A stretch of DNA of 64,000 bases from positions 6,563,813 through 6,627,812 of the forward strand of contig CM060852.1 in NCBI GenBank assembly GCA_030737835.1, given 5' to 3'. Shown here one piece after another: positions 1-11,991 of this stretch (the stretch's first letter is position 1; every line of letters starts with the position of its first letter). The notes under the pieces are model-generated. The model had not been told where the DNA came from. It saw only the letters and a list, made by a program, of their open reading frames with translations, and ran no database searches. The translations under genes were made by a program, and so were the position numbers. The DNA comes from Acorus gramineus (Eukaryota; Streptophyta; Magnoliopsida; Acorales; Acoraceae).

Positions 1-483
1 TGCAACATATTTATTAGGTCTTCTTTCTCTTTTGTTTGTTAGACGAACAGAGGTGCGGCGGCTTTTCGTTCGGCAAAACAGAGAGAGAGAGAGAGAGAGA
101 GGAGCAGTTCTCTTCAGGACTTCTTCTTCGTGGATTCCGACGTTGTTCCACGTGGTCTTCTTCTTCCAATTATTTAGAAGATCAGATTTAGGGTTCTTCT
201 TGTGGTAACCCTGTATCCCTCTCTTATATTTGTATTCCTCAAGTTTTGGGCAAAACTTGAGAAGACATTATTTTTCATTATATTTTTAATATAGTGGATT
301 GCTGCTGGAGTGCCCCGTGGATGTAGGCTTAAGCCGAACCACGTTAAATTTGGTGTTGCTTGGTGGTTTGCTTGTCTTTATATTTTTCTGATTGCTTTGG
401 TGATTATCTTGGGCTGCATAAATATTTTTTCCGCGATTAGTATTATTTATTTCACTCAAATAAAATTGTTAAAAATCCCAACA
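1..483 (+). mobile_element. 3' part of a Ty1/copia-like LTR (cut by window edge)
   Basis: The block contains a GA microsatellite (about 82-101), a region reading like an R/U5 boundary with a TATA-rich stretch near 222-236, and from about 296 a segment reading TGGATTGCTGCTGGAGTGCC followed by CCGTGGATGTAGG and CCGAACCACGTTAAAT. That order is typical of the 3' part of plant copia LTRs. It runs to a CCAACA terminus near 478-483. No primer-binding site or gag reading frame follows, so this is probably a solo or truncated LTR. The 5' end and target duplication lie outside the window. The 74-aa reading frame at 310-534 lies inside it and is not a gene. Confidence 0.5.
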
Positions 484-1652
484 GTGTTGTCTTGCATCTG
501 GCAAGTAACTTTGTTGAGTAGTTGTTTGAAGTGAATTTTATTGGAATGTTCAATATGTTTTTGTTTTGTTTTTATTTTATATAGAGCAAGGACATATGGA
601 ATTTTAGAGTGTAGTTAATGATCTCATATATTTGAACATTTCATGAATGTATGTGCTATTATATTATAATCACTGATCAATGTAGTACTGTTATTGTATA
701 CTTCACCCACCTATTATTCAACATTAGCATTTGTCATCAAACTGAGTTTTCTAACAGATGGAAGGCTGGCAATTGTGGAAGAAAAAAAAGCAAAGAGACT
801 ATCACAAGCTTAATTGGCTAACTTAAATCAACTTGTGACCCCTAACCTGCTGCTCTTCCACTCTTCGTTTTTCTTTTGAACCAATGTGATTTTCTATCTT
901 TAGTTATAAAATGGTCTATCTTCTCTGAAAAAAAAAAAAAATCTTATACTGGGATTGTCTATGTGACAGTGTATATTTGACCATGTGCGCATGGTGTCCA
1001 TGTTGGAGTGTTTTTTTTTTTTTTTACTTTCTAACTTTTTTTTTTTTGAAGGGGGGGGGGGGGGGGGGAAGAGGAAGGGAGGTTCATTGGGATTTGTATT
1101 GTGTACCAATTAGTGGAAAAATGATACATCTCATCTTAAAAATCGTCTAAAAATATGTCATACGCTCATTGTTTGAAGTTATATATATTTTGACGGATTT
1201 TTTTCTTGTATTTTTGAAGTGCATAGAACCTCTAAATAAGTGTATATAATCTAATCTGGAGGTGATTTTTGGGGCAGGGATTTGTACTGTGGTACTGGGA
1301 TAGGTGCATTTCTTCGTAAGCGACCAAAACTGCGTGCAATACTAGAAGTAGGATTAAGTGTAATATTTTGTTTTTTCAAAACATGTTAGGATTGCAAAAG
1401 TAAACATATTTCCAAGTTGCAAGTTTGAATGATTCATAAGCGACCAAAACTGGCTTGCCCACCACAACCCAAGTGGGATGGCATTGGAAATAGATGATCC
1501 TGTAACACAAGTGGAATTCAAATTGGTATAATTTACTGTGTGATCTTTAATGTCAAAATGACAACAGCAGCTCAAATAATTATACAACACAAGTGTTCAT
1601 GAACTGAATTCCGATCCATAAAATGGTTGTAAAAACTACAGGAAGCAATAAA
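484..1652. other. Intergenic, no gene seen; homopolymer runs
   Basis: AT-rich sequence downstream of the palmitoyltransferase gene. It holds T and A tracts at about 930-1046 and a G run at about 1051-1068. The phrase AAGCGACCAAAACTG occurs twice (about 1318 and 1438), a small direct repeat. Part of 1450-1652 must be the 3' UTR of the minus-strand gene that stops at 1653. I see no conserved coding sequence. Confidence 0.6.
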
Positions 1653-4600
1653 CTAAGAGGCCACCACAGAGCGGGCGCTGTGGTGGCGCACGTGGTTCCG
1701 TCCAAGGCCAAACCCTAAACCCAGAGGCACACCGTTGGTCTTGCCATCACTGTTGTGGTTGCAATTGGCGGAATGCACATGTCCCTGGGGCCTCGTTGTG
1801 CCTTTCGTGTCAACTTCGATGGATACATGCCCTCCTCCATTGCCATTCGCAATGTTGGAGTGGATGTCCTCATTTTGAGTGCTTGTCGTTCTCGTCATTG
1901 GAAGCATTCTGATTTCATCAAGATGGGTCGTCGATGGTTGATCCATTCGTTCCACATCTTCATTGTAACCATTTATCAAGAACTCGTAACAATTTCTCTT
2001 AAAGCCGTGGTCATATGGATTCCTGAACCGACCACCAGGTCCTCTTAGATAGTTATAGCGCATCATATTTGCCATTTCGTTCGTTGTAATGTTTCGAGAT
2101 ATCTACAACAAAAAAAAAATGGAAATCAATAAACATATTAATAACAAGATAATGATAGCAGAACTGGGTAATGAATATAAAAATAGTTAAAACAAGGACA
2201 ATACTGAGAGTCCAAAAAAATCTCAATGGGGGCGGGGGGGAGGAGGACAACTTGAAAAGAAATTTAGATCAATAGTATTTTCTCTATACAAATTACCAGA
2301 GAAGCTACATGGATTTATTCCTTTTAAGATGGATTGTGAAGGCTGGGGCATTGCACAAGCCAGGAACAATGAAACCATGCTATAGAAAGCAAGCCCAAAT
2401 CCTCATAATGTTTTTTAAGAAAATTCCATATAATGGATTAAGTAATATATATAGCACCAAAAAGAAAAGAATATATGAATGATAGCATCCAGCAGATACG
2501 GACCTGGGAAGCTTGTACCATAGTTAAGACTGCAACTCCGAAGAAAAGGAAGAACTCAACAATCAGAAATGACATAGCCCCAGCATGATAAGTAGCAGTG
2601 TGGTTCATCCATGCTCCAAGAGAACTTGGAGCAGTTGGATCTTTAAATATTCCTGCACCACAAGAGCAGGATGTTAATGATTATACAAACGAACAAGCAA
2701 TACTCATATTCTTCCAAAGGGAAGCAATAGCACAAGCCCCAAGTGACGCGTACGTATGAAAGTCACAGTGCCAGTCACTATCATTGCAGAAACTTCTAGA
2801 CTAAGAAACATAAAGAAATCCCATTTGTTTCTCTGCAATTACAGGCCAACAAACATTTATCAGATTATCATTGCAGAAGGAGAAGCATGATGGTCAGATT
2901 GGCATCACCAACCAAAGGACAAAGAATATATGCAAGTGAAAAAAGCCAAGCACCTTTCCAATACAGTTTGACACCCACGGACAGTGATGATCAAACTGCT
3001 CAACACAGCGGTCACATGTGGCACAATGCTTTGAACGAAGGGGTCTGACAATCTATAAAACATAAAAAAGATAATTTTAGAGGTATGGGAACATATACAA
3101 CTCATTAGGATACAGAAGAAATGCATGAAGACGGTATTGGTGATGGTGGTGGTGATGCAGGTGTCAATTTAGATCAATGTGGAAGATTGAAAACTAGGAA
3201 AAGTAAGGAAAATGTCAAAAAAAAAAGGAAAATGGAACCTTGCATGTTGAGCACAGCTGGGACCAATTGCCAGACAACAAAACAGGATTATTCAGCTCCA
3301 TCTTCAGTAATGGTTCCTATAAAAAAATGAATACAATAGCACAAATTTATTATACAAAAACTAAAAGCTGAGGCAAGATAAAAACAAAAAGGAACCAAGT
3401 TAGAGCTGCAAAAGTACATTAAGGCCTTTCTGAAAGGCCATTATGCTTTATAAGCAGAAAAACGGTTAGTCCACAACTCTACATTCAATTTAACAATAAT
3501 TTCTAAAAACCAACAAAAGAGGTTATACTTCTTTTTTGGGGGGAAGAAATGTGGTATTCACCAGAAGTTTATTAGTACGGGTAAACTACATCAAGAGGAG
3601 TACAAAGATGAAGAAAAATGAAGTCATACAAGCTATATCCCCAAAAGGATACCAAACCAAGAAAAGGAGGATGTACTGGTTGACTAGTCCTCACTCCACC
3701 TGACACAAACCTTCCCTATTGATACAGAAAGGTGAATACAATTCTGGCTATATTAATGTTCTGGTACGGAAAATGATAAAAATCAATTTTATCATTTCAA
3801 ACAAAGTAAAATCTCAAACACTTCGAATTAAATTTTAGAAAAATGGTTAACTCCTTTAGAGGGGCATGGATATTTCCTATATAAGGAGAAGAAAAATGAG
3901 ATGAGCCATCATGTGAGGCCCTCTGCAGAAAGATGGATATAAAACAGGCTATATTTATGTTGATACTCAGTACTGAGAATGATAAATGGAATTTTGATCC
4001 TTTTAAACAAAGTGATGAAATATCAAACACTTCAAATTAAATTTTGCAGTATATAACTAAAAAAACTTGACCACCATTATAAGAGCATAATTGTTTACTA
4101 TAAAAAGGTGGAGGAAGAATAATTTGGGGGGATGGGGAGAACGAATATTGAGAAATCAGATCTGCCCTTATACCAATTGGTGCAAGAAGGAGAAGAAGAT
4201 GGAAGGAGAAAGAAGAACAACAGAAAGATAGGGAAATCAATTAGACCTTTCTCCCACCTCAGGCTTTACAACATTAAAAATAATGTATATCACATGATAT
4301 TGTTATATATCAAATTTTATTCATCACTAATACTATGAAAGCCAAAATGGATTCAAATATGCAAACCACAAGCTCTTACTGACTGACATCATTCACATTC
4401 CTTTTAGTAGTAATGGAAAGGAAGCATCAACTTGGACAAACTTTATAGTAACAAAACATGTGATAAAACTGAAAATAAATACAAAGGACACAAGCACACC
4501 AAAAACAATACAGTTAGGAAGGAAATAATAGACATTAATAATATAAACCAATAGAACATCTAGCTACTCACATCATCCCTTGTGGTTTGTGAATCCCGGA

Positions 4601-7600
4601 TGTTCATTTGGATGTAACCAGGATCTTTCCTATAAACAGTAAAAGAGGGGAAAATCAAAGAAATATATTACAAAAAAATACAACGCTATGGTATAGATTG
4701 TATGTGCGTGCTAGAGGCGATATACAACAACTGCACCAAGAGAAAGGTAATGAAAACATTTATGAAAATCATAGTAGTTAAATCTCACAAACATGTTCAG
4801 TCACACACTTGATGAATAAAAAGCATTCATGAACTTGAGGTATATAAGCAGAATGACAGTTATCATACAGGTAGAAAAGACAATAAATAGAGAATCAGGA
4901 AATATTAGTGATCAAATGTCAAAGTGGGAAAAAAAATGTCAAAGAAGCAGCTTCGACAGTAAATAGCCAAGCTGGAAAGGGTGACCATCTAGTTTGTGGC
5001 CTTGATCATTGTGGCTCTAATATCGAACTGAACTATACACTTATACATAATTCAAGTGTCTTAACAATCACTTTCCCTCTTGAACATCTAATATGATTAA
5101 GGTTCGCTTGACAAATCTAGATTGAATATCTGTACTAGCCAGGGAAGGCTGCAGCTATGTCAAATGTCACATGGTGTTTTTTTTTTTTTTTTTTAATAGG
5201 AGTGCACTAATCCAAATACCCCACACAAAATTTAATACAGCCAAAGTAAATAACTCATACAACCTGTATATATTGCTTCTTATTCTTGAGCCAACAAAAA
5301 TTAAATCTAAAGTCACAAGGCAAGAAAAACAACAATGTGTGCTGGACTGCTCAGATAGATCTAAGCTTAGCAGTATTCATAAAACTAATTAGAAAACAAA
5401 CTTCTTTTCCCTTTTCATACAAAAGATGAACATACGGACTGCACATGTTCCAATTCCATTGATCAGTGGAAGAGTACCAAACCATTATTTTGGATACTTT
5501 TGTGCAGATATAAGCCTGATATTGGAAATATACTAATAATTTTGAAATCTCATGCTGAAAAAAAAAATTGAATAGTATACCTGCTACACCTGTAAAACAT
5601 CAACAGTCCAGCACATGCCAGAAGAACGCCAAGCCAAGCAAAAAATCCAAATGCAGCTGTCAAGTTCAGCACATTTGATGCTGCAGCAGAAACAAAATGT
5701 AAACAGAAGAGCTATAGGGAACAGACAAATTATTGGATACATGATGGCAAAAAAAGAAAAAAAATACCTGTGATGACTGAACGTATATATGTTATAAGAA
5801 GTATTACAATCATACACCAAAGTGTAGGTGCCAATCCTAATTTTGAAATCTTCCCCAGTCTGCTGTTCCCATCACAGCGTCTATCATAAACTCTTCGAGC
5901 ATTGCCCTGGAGAATCACACAATATAGAGATGCTGAAAACTCATAGAAAGGATTTACACATGTTAAACATTGATTTGGGATCACATGAGAAATTCATGCA
6001 TAACCAGTGCTCCTTAAACTCAAGAACAGTGCACAACAAGTATGTGAAACAGCCTAGAATGCAAAAACCATGATATACATGTTGATGGTAAATAAGAAGG
6101 CTCTAGTATGAAAAAGAATCCCGAGTATAAAAAAGCTACATTTCAGAGTTATCCGTTTTCGACTGCAGACATACAAAGGACTAGCATTAGTTCAGATGGG
6201 TTGACTGCATAGGATTTTAAAGTACATCCACATCAGAAAAAATGAGAAATAATGTTTCTGCAATTCTGAACCTTTACTAAGAAAAAAGGATGCTGTGGGA
6301 CTCCATGTAAAATATTCCTACTCAACTTTAACCTATTCAGTCATAGAGTACCTACAAGGAAAAAAGCAACTTGCCGATGGTTCTTATCAGAAGCTAGCTG
6401 GGCTGGAGTGAACCCAGTCTTATCTGTCACCATCAGATCCTCTTTCTTGCCCGCTTGAACAAGCACTGTACAGGCCTCTAAGTTCCCTTTGATAGCAGCC
6501 CAATGAAGAGGCGTGCAACCTAGTTACATAAGGGTAAATAAGATATAAATAAGGATTTCATTGCCTAACGGATGAAAGTTTCAGACTTGAAGTAAAAGCA
6601 TTCTTCATTTATCCTGACATACATGTACAACAAATGTTCAAGCAATGCGGGAAAAGAGGAGGAAATAAGCACTATACCCTCTTTATCTTGACGTCCCCTG
6701 TAAGCATCAAGGAACAAAAGAAGACGTATGCAATCGGCAAAACCTTTATAAGCAGCCCTGTAATCTCAGAAACAAATAGTACCAGGATCATTAGTTCCAA
6801 ACAGCAGGAAAAAAAAGGAGGAACTCTACTCACAGTGACAAAAAAAATTCAACTAATAAGAGATGCGAAAGCTAATCTGGGGGATTCTCTTAACCTTATG
6901 GAGTGCCTAACTTAGCTCTTTATGTTTCCAATAGTTTTTTCGTTTGGTTTGTTTCCAACAATTCTATCTTCCTTTCACTCTTTATGTTATTTTTTCATTC
7001 TCCATACCCAATGTGGTCTCCACAAATTGACCACTGAGCAGAACCATAATTCAAGAAACAAAATAGCGAAAAAAAAAGGATGGACAAAGTAACGTGTGTA
7101 GAACACTATCATCCCAAGTTCATCTGCCTAATGCAACTAAAGTAATGTGTATTCAAAGAAATGTGCACAAAGCATGTTATCAACTGACAAATGTTTCAGA
7201 GGCCAGATGATGCATACAGAACTGTTGAATATCATATGGCAAAAATATGAGAGGTTCCCACATTTGTCACTGTCCAGCCATCAGAACTTTTGAATTAATA
7301 TTTAGTTTAGGAAAGCAGATCAAAGGGAGAACATCACATACCAATGCAGTGGGCTTCTTCCATCGTTATCAGGGACATCTGGATCAGCATTCCATTTTGT
7401 GACAATATGGTATAAGAAAGCTGTCTGACCATACTGTGCAGCAACATGAGTTGTCTGCAACCAATAGGAAGGTGCTCAATTAAACATTTAGCTGAATTTA
7501 AAATAATGAACAAAACCAAAATTCAAATTTGTAAAGATATGTGAAACAATTAACTAATAACTCACATTTATTTGAAAGAAAAACAGCTTTGGATTTAAAA

Positions 7601-8788
7601 TTAGAGTCCTATGTCTGCCACGTTAATAATAACTATCACAGAAGTAAGGATGCTTTGATAAGACATAGCCAGTGAGTATGAGCGAGAATCATCATTCAAC
7701 AGGTTCCGATGGATCTTAAAGTTTTTTTTATTAATTCAAAATCTCATGTCGCACTAACAAAAGAATAGAATATTTAAGGAATCCCCATGGATATGATCAA
7801 ACCTTATTCCATGGTTTTTCCATGAGATTACCTTTCTTATTCTTAAACACGCCCCCTCTAGGAACTCGGAATAATCGTTTGGATAGTGAATTTCATTTCC
7901 ATACCGCTAGTGCTAATATTGACATACTCAGGAGAATTATGCCATAAAAGATATAACTGATTAGACCTTTCTACTTTATGTATTATTCCTCCTTTGCTTC
8001 CAAAAAAGACTTAAAAGACAACATGCAATTTTATAGGAGAATTATGGAGAGAAAAATCCAATCAGAAGACAACATCACGTCCGATACTCCTTCTAAATCC
8101 GTTGCATCATCCTCTCTCCGCTACATCAGCCAACTGGGCCTCAAGCAATTTGTAATTTGTACCCCAACCTACTAATTACCCCGCAAGCGGACAAATTGGC
8201 GTCCACAGTTGCAAAAATTGCATTGTAAACATACATTTCCTGAATAAGACATCAATAACAGATCTCTCAAAGAAAGTGCCAACTTTCCCAAACCTGATAT
8301 CCATACGAATCCGTGGCATTGACGCGTGCACCCTCCTGAAGCAAAAGCTCCGCCACCGCGACAGATCCCCGAACCGCACTCCAGTGAAGTGCCGTCTGCC
8401 CCGTGTGATCCGCCATGTTCACGTCCCCACCACGCTGAACCCCCAAAATAAATAAAAAAAATTCCTTCTTTACACACCACCACCAACAATTAAGCACAAC
8501 AGATGAACAAAAGAAGAAAGAATCACTGAAATCACAAACCTCTATGATGTACTGGGCGGCGGCGCTGCGGTTGTTGAGGGCGGCCCACTGAAGGGCGGAG
8601 TAGCCGAGCCCGTCGGGCTCGGACACGGAGCAACCCTCGACCTCCACCAGCTTCTGCAGCTTCTCCAGATCCCCATACGCCGCCGCCGTGTACACGTCGT
8701 TCCTCAGCTCCGCCTCCTCCACCGCCTCTCCCCCCGCCGGAGCCGGCCCCGCCGGGACCTCCTCGACGACCTCGATCTCCGAGACCAT
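1653..8788 (-). CDS. TIP1: TIP1/PAT24-type ankyrin-repeat DHHC S-acyltransferase
   Basis: Integral membrane enzyme that attaches palmitate to cysteines of target proteins; Arabidopsis TIP1 acts at Golgi/plasma membrane and controls cell and root-hair growth. Thirteen exons on the minus strand: 8788-8540, 8434-8294, 7454-7342, 6757-6678, 6519-6356, 5906-5768, 5680-5581, 4629-4572, 3316-3239, 3052-2954, 2832-2754, 2652-2504, 2102-1653. They join in frame to 632 aa, close to the 620 aa of Arabidopsis TIP1. Ankyrin repeats cover about residues 35-260. Four hydrophobic segments lie near 270-292, 303-326, 412-432 and 455-480. The cysteine-rich domain spans about 369-415, with D-H-H-C at 395-398 (Cys398 the expected acyl acceptor). 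The C-tail keeps the family's [12 protein letters not shown] stretch and a Gly-rich end. All introns are GT-AG by reading. The start is the first ATG in the GC-rich first exon, and the protein begins like its homologues. Orthology is very likely from length and collinearity. Confidence 0.94.
3535..3725 (-). mobile_element. LINE 3'-end relic in TIP1 intron 8
   Basis: Read on the minus strand, the segment ends with TTTGTACTCCTCTTGATGTA and then TACTAATAAACTTCTGGTG. This is the usual 3' tail of plant L1-type elements just before the poly(A). It sits between exons 9 and 8 in the same orientation as the host gene. No coding portion remains, so the call rests on the tail alone. Confidence 0.4.
3726..4055. 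repeat. Imperfect tandem duplication inside TIP1 intron 8
   Basis: The stretch at about 3726-3845 (GAAAGGTGAATACAATTCTG, then GGCTATATTAATGTT, then TCAAACACTTCGAATTAAAT) recurs at about 3928-4055 in the same order and orientation, with substitutions and small indels. The period is about 202 bp. No coding content is seen. It lies directly beside the LINE tail. Confidence 0.65.
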
Positions 8789-8910
8789 GGTGTCCTCGCT
8801 CCTTCTCGTCGTCTCAGGACTCGATCATCAGACGCGTCGATTAGGGTATTCGGAGGGGGCGAATTGTTGAAGCCTCTCTGGTTGGGATTGACTCGGCTTT
8901 TTATTGTATT

Positions 8911-8920
8911 TTATATAAAA
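8911..8920 (-). promoter_or_regulatory. Probable TATA box of TIP1
   Basis: TTTTATATAA on the minus strand, about 125 bp upstream of the start codon at 8788. A GA dinucleotide run (about 8931-8948) lies just upstream, as in many plant core promoters. Transcription would start near 8880, which is an inference from spacing only. Confidence 0.4.
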
Positions 8921-9149
8921 GAAGTGAAAAGCGAGAGAGAGAGAGAGAACCAGTTCCCTCTGAATGTCCGGAAATATAAGAGATTCCCTAATCTCACCCC
9001 CATGTTTTTTATAGTTTACGCACGTTTTGGGTTTGGATGGGGTGAAGAGTGGAGACTGATGGATGTGGTGATATACTGATATGGAATTTGTCCGGTGAGT
9101 TCGGAGTTCGGACTCGGAGGGTTAGATTGAAGGTTTTTTTTTAAAGATA

Positions 9150-9687
9150 GGGAAAAATCCATATAACCCCCTGAAAACTGTTTAAAATCCATGTAACCAT
9201 CCTGTTGTTTCTTAAAATCTATATAACTCTCTGAAAACATTAATGTAAATCCAAATAGACCCCCGAGTTAAATTTTTGTTGACAGATTATGATTATTCTG
9301 CGTGTATTATGTCTGGTTAACCCTGATTGAAAACATAGTATACCAAAACCCCCCTACAATGTGTTAAAGATATAAAAATCATATATAAATGATAATTTTA
9401 TCCATACAGGTGAGATTTTATAATCTATCCAGAGAGATAAAATTGTCATTTATATAAAGTTTTTCATATTTTTAATAAATTGTAGGGGTTTTAGGTATAC
9501 TGTGTTTTTAGTCAAGGTTAACCAAATAGAATGTTCATAGAATTATTATCATCTGTCAATAAAAAATTAACTCAGTGGACTATTTGGATTTATGTAGATG
9601 TTTTCAAAGGGATTATATGGATTCTAGAAAAAGTCATAGGATTATATGAATTTCAGGTAGTTTACGGGGGTTATTTTGTTTTTTCCC
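9150..9687. mobile_element. Fold-back element, family A, copy 1
   Basis: A 538-bp palindromic unit with two arms of roughly 250 bp. The left arm begins GGGAAAAATCCATATAACCC. The right arm ends as the inverse, with CCC at 9685-9687. Inner landmarks pair as inverses: CCATGTAACC/GGATTATATGAA, TGGTTAACCCTGATTGAAAA/TTTTTAGTCAAGGTTAACCA, and ATAGTATACCAAAACCCCCC/GGGGTTTTAGGTATACTGTG. The centre is near 9410-9440. No coding potential. Two related copies lie at 37711-38240 and 58781-59162. Superfamily is unknown. Confidence 0.75.
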
Positions 9688-10079
9688 AAAAAAATATTAC
9701 ATATTTCACAACCAGCCTATTAGCCATTTATAATGAGATACATGCTTTGTCCATATAAACTTTTTCAACATTATTTTATTTTTTTATAAATATATATAAT
9801 TTGTTTAGATTATGTAAATTACTTTTTAAAAAATAAAAAAATAGAGATCATGAAAATTCACAAATTGTATAGACAATAGCGTTATTTTGCTAGTTGAGCA
9901 AATCCTAATCCTTGTCAGGTTTTAGAAGACTAAAAAATCTATTTTGAAAATCTATAGGATCGTGTGAAAAGCCTTATCAAGGACAGGAGCTAATTCAAAT
10001 CATGTTATCATCAAGCAAGGGATCATACAGATCGGGGAGTAAAATTCTACCGCCTGTTATAGTTCTTTCTTATTGGAAG

Positions 10080-10175
10080 TTTTGTAACATTTTTTAAAAT
10101 TGGTACTCCGGGATTTGATCTTCTGATCTTCTTTAGAGAGAATAGGCACTAGCTGACTAACCGAAGCACTGTTTC
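10080..10175 (-). mobile_element. tRNA-derived SINE head relic
   Basis: On the minus strand, TTCGGTTAGTCAGCTAGTGCC resembles a pol III A box. About 40 bases on, AGATCAAATCCCGG resembles a B box. No cloverleaf can be folded, so a working tRNA is unlikely. The body of the element is not recognisable. Confidence 0.35.
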
Positions 10176-10454
10176 AATTTTTCTAAGTTATAAATAGTTT
10201 ATTTTTTCTCAAAAAAAATTTTAATTTAATTATTAATCACTCATAATCTTATAAAATGTTAAAAAGTTATTAAAGAATCATATAATTACCTGTATCAAAA
10301 CAAGTATCGCCTTTAAAAAGATTTATTTGAATATCAGTATACATTTTCGATATGTTAACAAGCTTATTTGGGGGGTTCATGTGTTTGTAAGATGTACGTT
10401 TGGTTCAAATCGAAACGTGTGAGGGTTGCATGTGCAATTTAACAACCCCCTTCC

Positions 10455-10935
10455 CTCTGTTTGGATTACTGGTTAAGCGAGTATAAAGGGGGTATAAAGG
10501 TAGTATAAGAATGGATAGAAAAAATAGCTGTTTGTTTACGGAGTATATTTGGTATTACTAAGCCGGTTTAAACGAATATAAGAAAGTATAACAATTCTAA
10601 GTAACCCCTAAGATAAGCTATATTTAGTTGATCTATTCTCATAGATAAGTGGGGCCTACCTACAAATAAATAAAAAAAACACATCTCATCACATCAAATC
10701 ACCTATCAACACTTCTTATACATCAATAAGACTCACATGTCAAATTAACTTTTTATACCTTATTTATATTTTATTCTTCATCAACCAAACAACTCAACAT
10801 TTATTCTTAAGTTTCCCAATGAAAATGAAAAAAAACACAACCAAATAAAAAAAAAAATTATTCATGTAAAATTGTTATCTATACTAGTATAGTTATCTAT
10901 CCAGAATAACTCAATTCCTCGTTTCAAACGGGAGC
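10455..10935 (+). mobile_element. MITE-like element, family B, copy 1
   Basis: Starts near CTGTTTGGATTACTGGTTAA and ends TTCAAACGGGAGCT, giving short inverted GTTTGGA/TCCAAAC-type ends. The internal order (CTCACATGTCAAATTAACTT, TTTTATACCTTATTTATATT, CCAAACAACTCAACATTTAT, AATGAAAAT, TATCTATACTAGTATAG) recurs in copies at 41930-42190, 60826-61315 (reverse) and 61395-61803. Non-coding. TIR style suggests hAT or PIF/Harbinger, but I could not fix the target duplication. Confidence 0.6.
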
Positions 10936-11991
10936 TAAAAGTCAAAATCAATTTGGTCATAGAGTTTGACCAGATTTATTATTATTCCATATATATTTTG
11001 GGATTGGCACTGCGGATAAACAGAAGAGAAGTTTCCTCGTAATTCCATGCACGAGGAGTGAGCTGGTTAAAATTGCAGTCTACAACCAACTATATTTTTT
11101 AACAGTTTGGACTGATTCTTGTCAATGTTTTGTTAATAATAAAAATGATGAATGATTGATTGGGGAAAAACATGGTTGCCCGGATTCGGATTGAATCGGG
11201 TTTTTGGATCTGCTCTCTCCGTTCTTATTCCGGTTGGTTGGGAAGGTACTCTGGTGAATGTCCTTTGAAATACGTCGTGGGGATGCAGATATGGTGGTGG
11301 GGATAGTTGTTCCCTTCTGAAATAACATCTCTCCTATAGACATAAATAAAAAAAACAAAATATATGGCAAAATGATATATTCATCCCCATTTGCAGTCTC
11401 CAGCTGTTTTGATTTTTTTTAAATATATACCCGTCTAATGGAAATACATATTGTTATGGAAAAGTGAAGTATGTACCTAAATAGAACAAAACATATTTTT
11501 ATTTTTATTTTAAGATGAAACTTTTTTTAAATCAAACATACAATGCATTAATGGAGTGTGTACTGCACTAAGATAGCATATACTCCACCACTAGTGGAGT
11601 ATATAATCGCCTAGGGGACCGCCTCTAAACTACAGATGGAGTTGTAGAATGGGACTGAGTGTATCAGCAATCAAATGTATGGAATCTCTGCATAAATTGA
11701 TGAACCTGTGCCGATGAGAGAGATTTGGACAATTAACATTAACAGATCGAGGTATATAAGCTCAAAACACATATAAAATGAAATAGTTATAGAGGGGGCA
11801 TAAAAAAAAATTTTTATTGATACACAGGATAATACATGCCCTAAGGACATTCAACATTATCACTGTCTAACAAAAAGAAAGATCATTCATTATCTGTCAT
11901 CTACAGGGGCCTCCGGATGCATAGATTCCAAATGTACAAACACAAATATACATACAGATTCTCAGAGCATGAAAGTTATAGACAGTATGGC
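10936..11991. other. Intergenic/3' flank of SS5; one repeat relic
   Basis: No gene is seen. The part at 11425-11600 (GGAAATACATATTGTTATGG, then GGAGTGTGTACTGCACTAAG and GGAGTATATAATCGC) resembles the debris at 62155-62345, so it is probably an old copy of the same short element. The last few hundred bases before 11992 should hold the SS5 3' UTR, which is transcribed on the minus strand. Confidence 0.45.

Noticed and set aside
310..534. 74-codon open frame near the window start
   Set aside because: It lies inside LTR sequence and has no family similarity; hydrophobic by composition only.
6346..6400. GC donor after the conserved NHR in TIP1 exon 5
   Set aside because: Continuing the exon to a GT donor at 6355 restores the conserved QVAFFL before GNAR, so no GC donor is needed.
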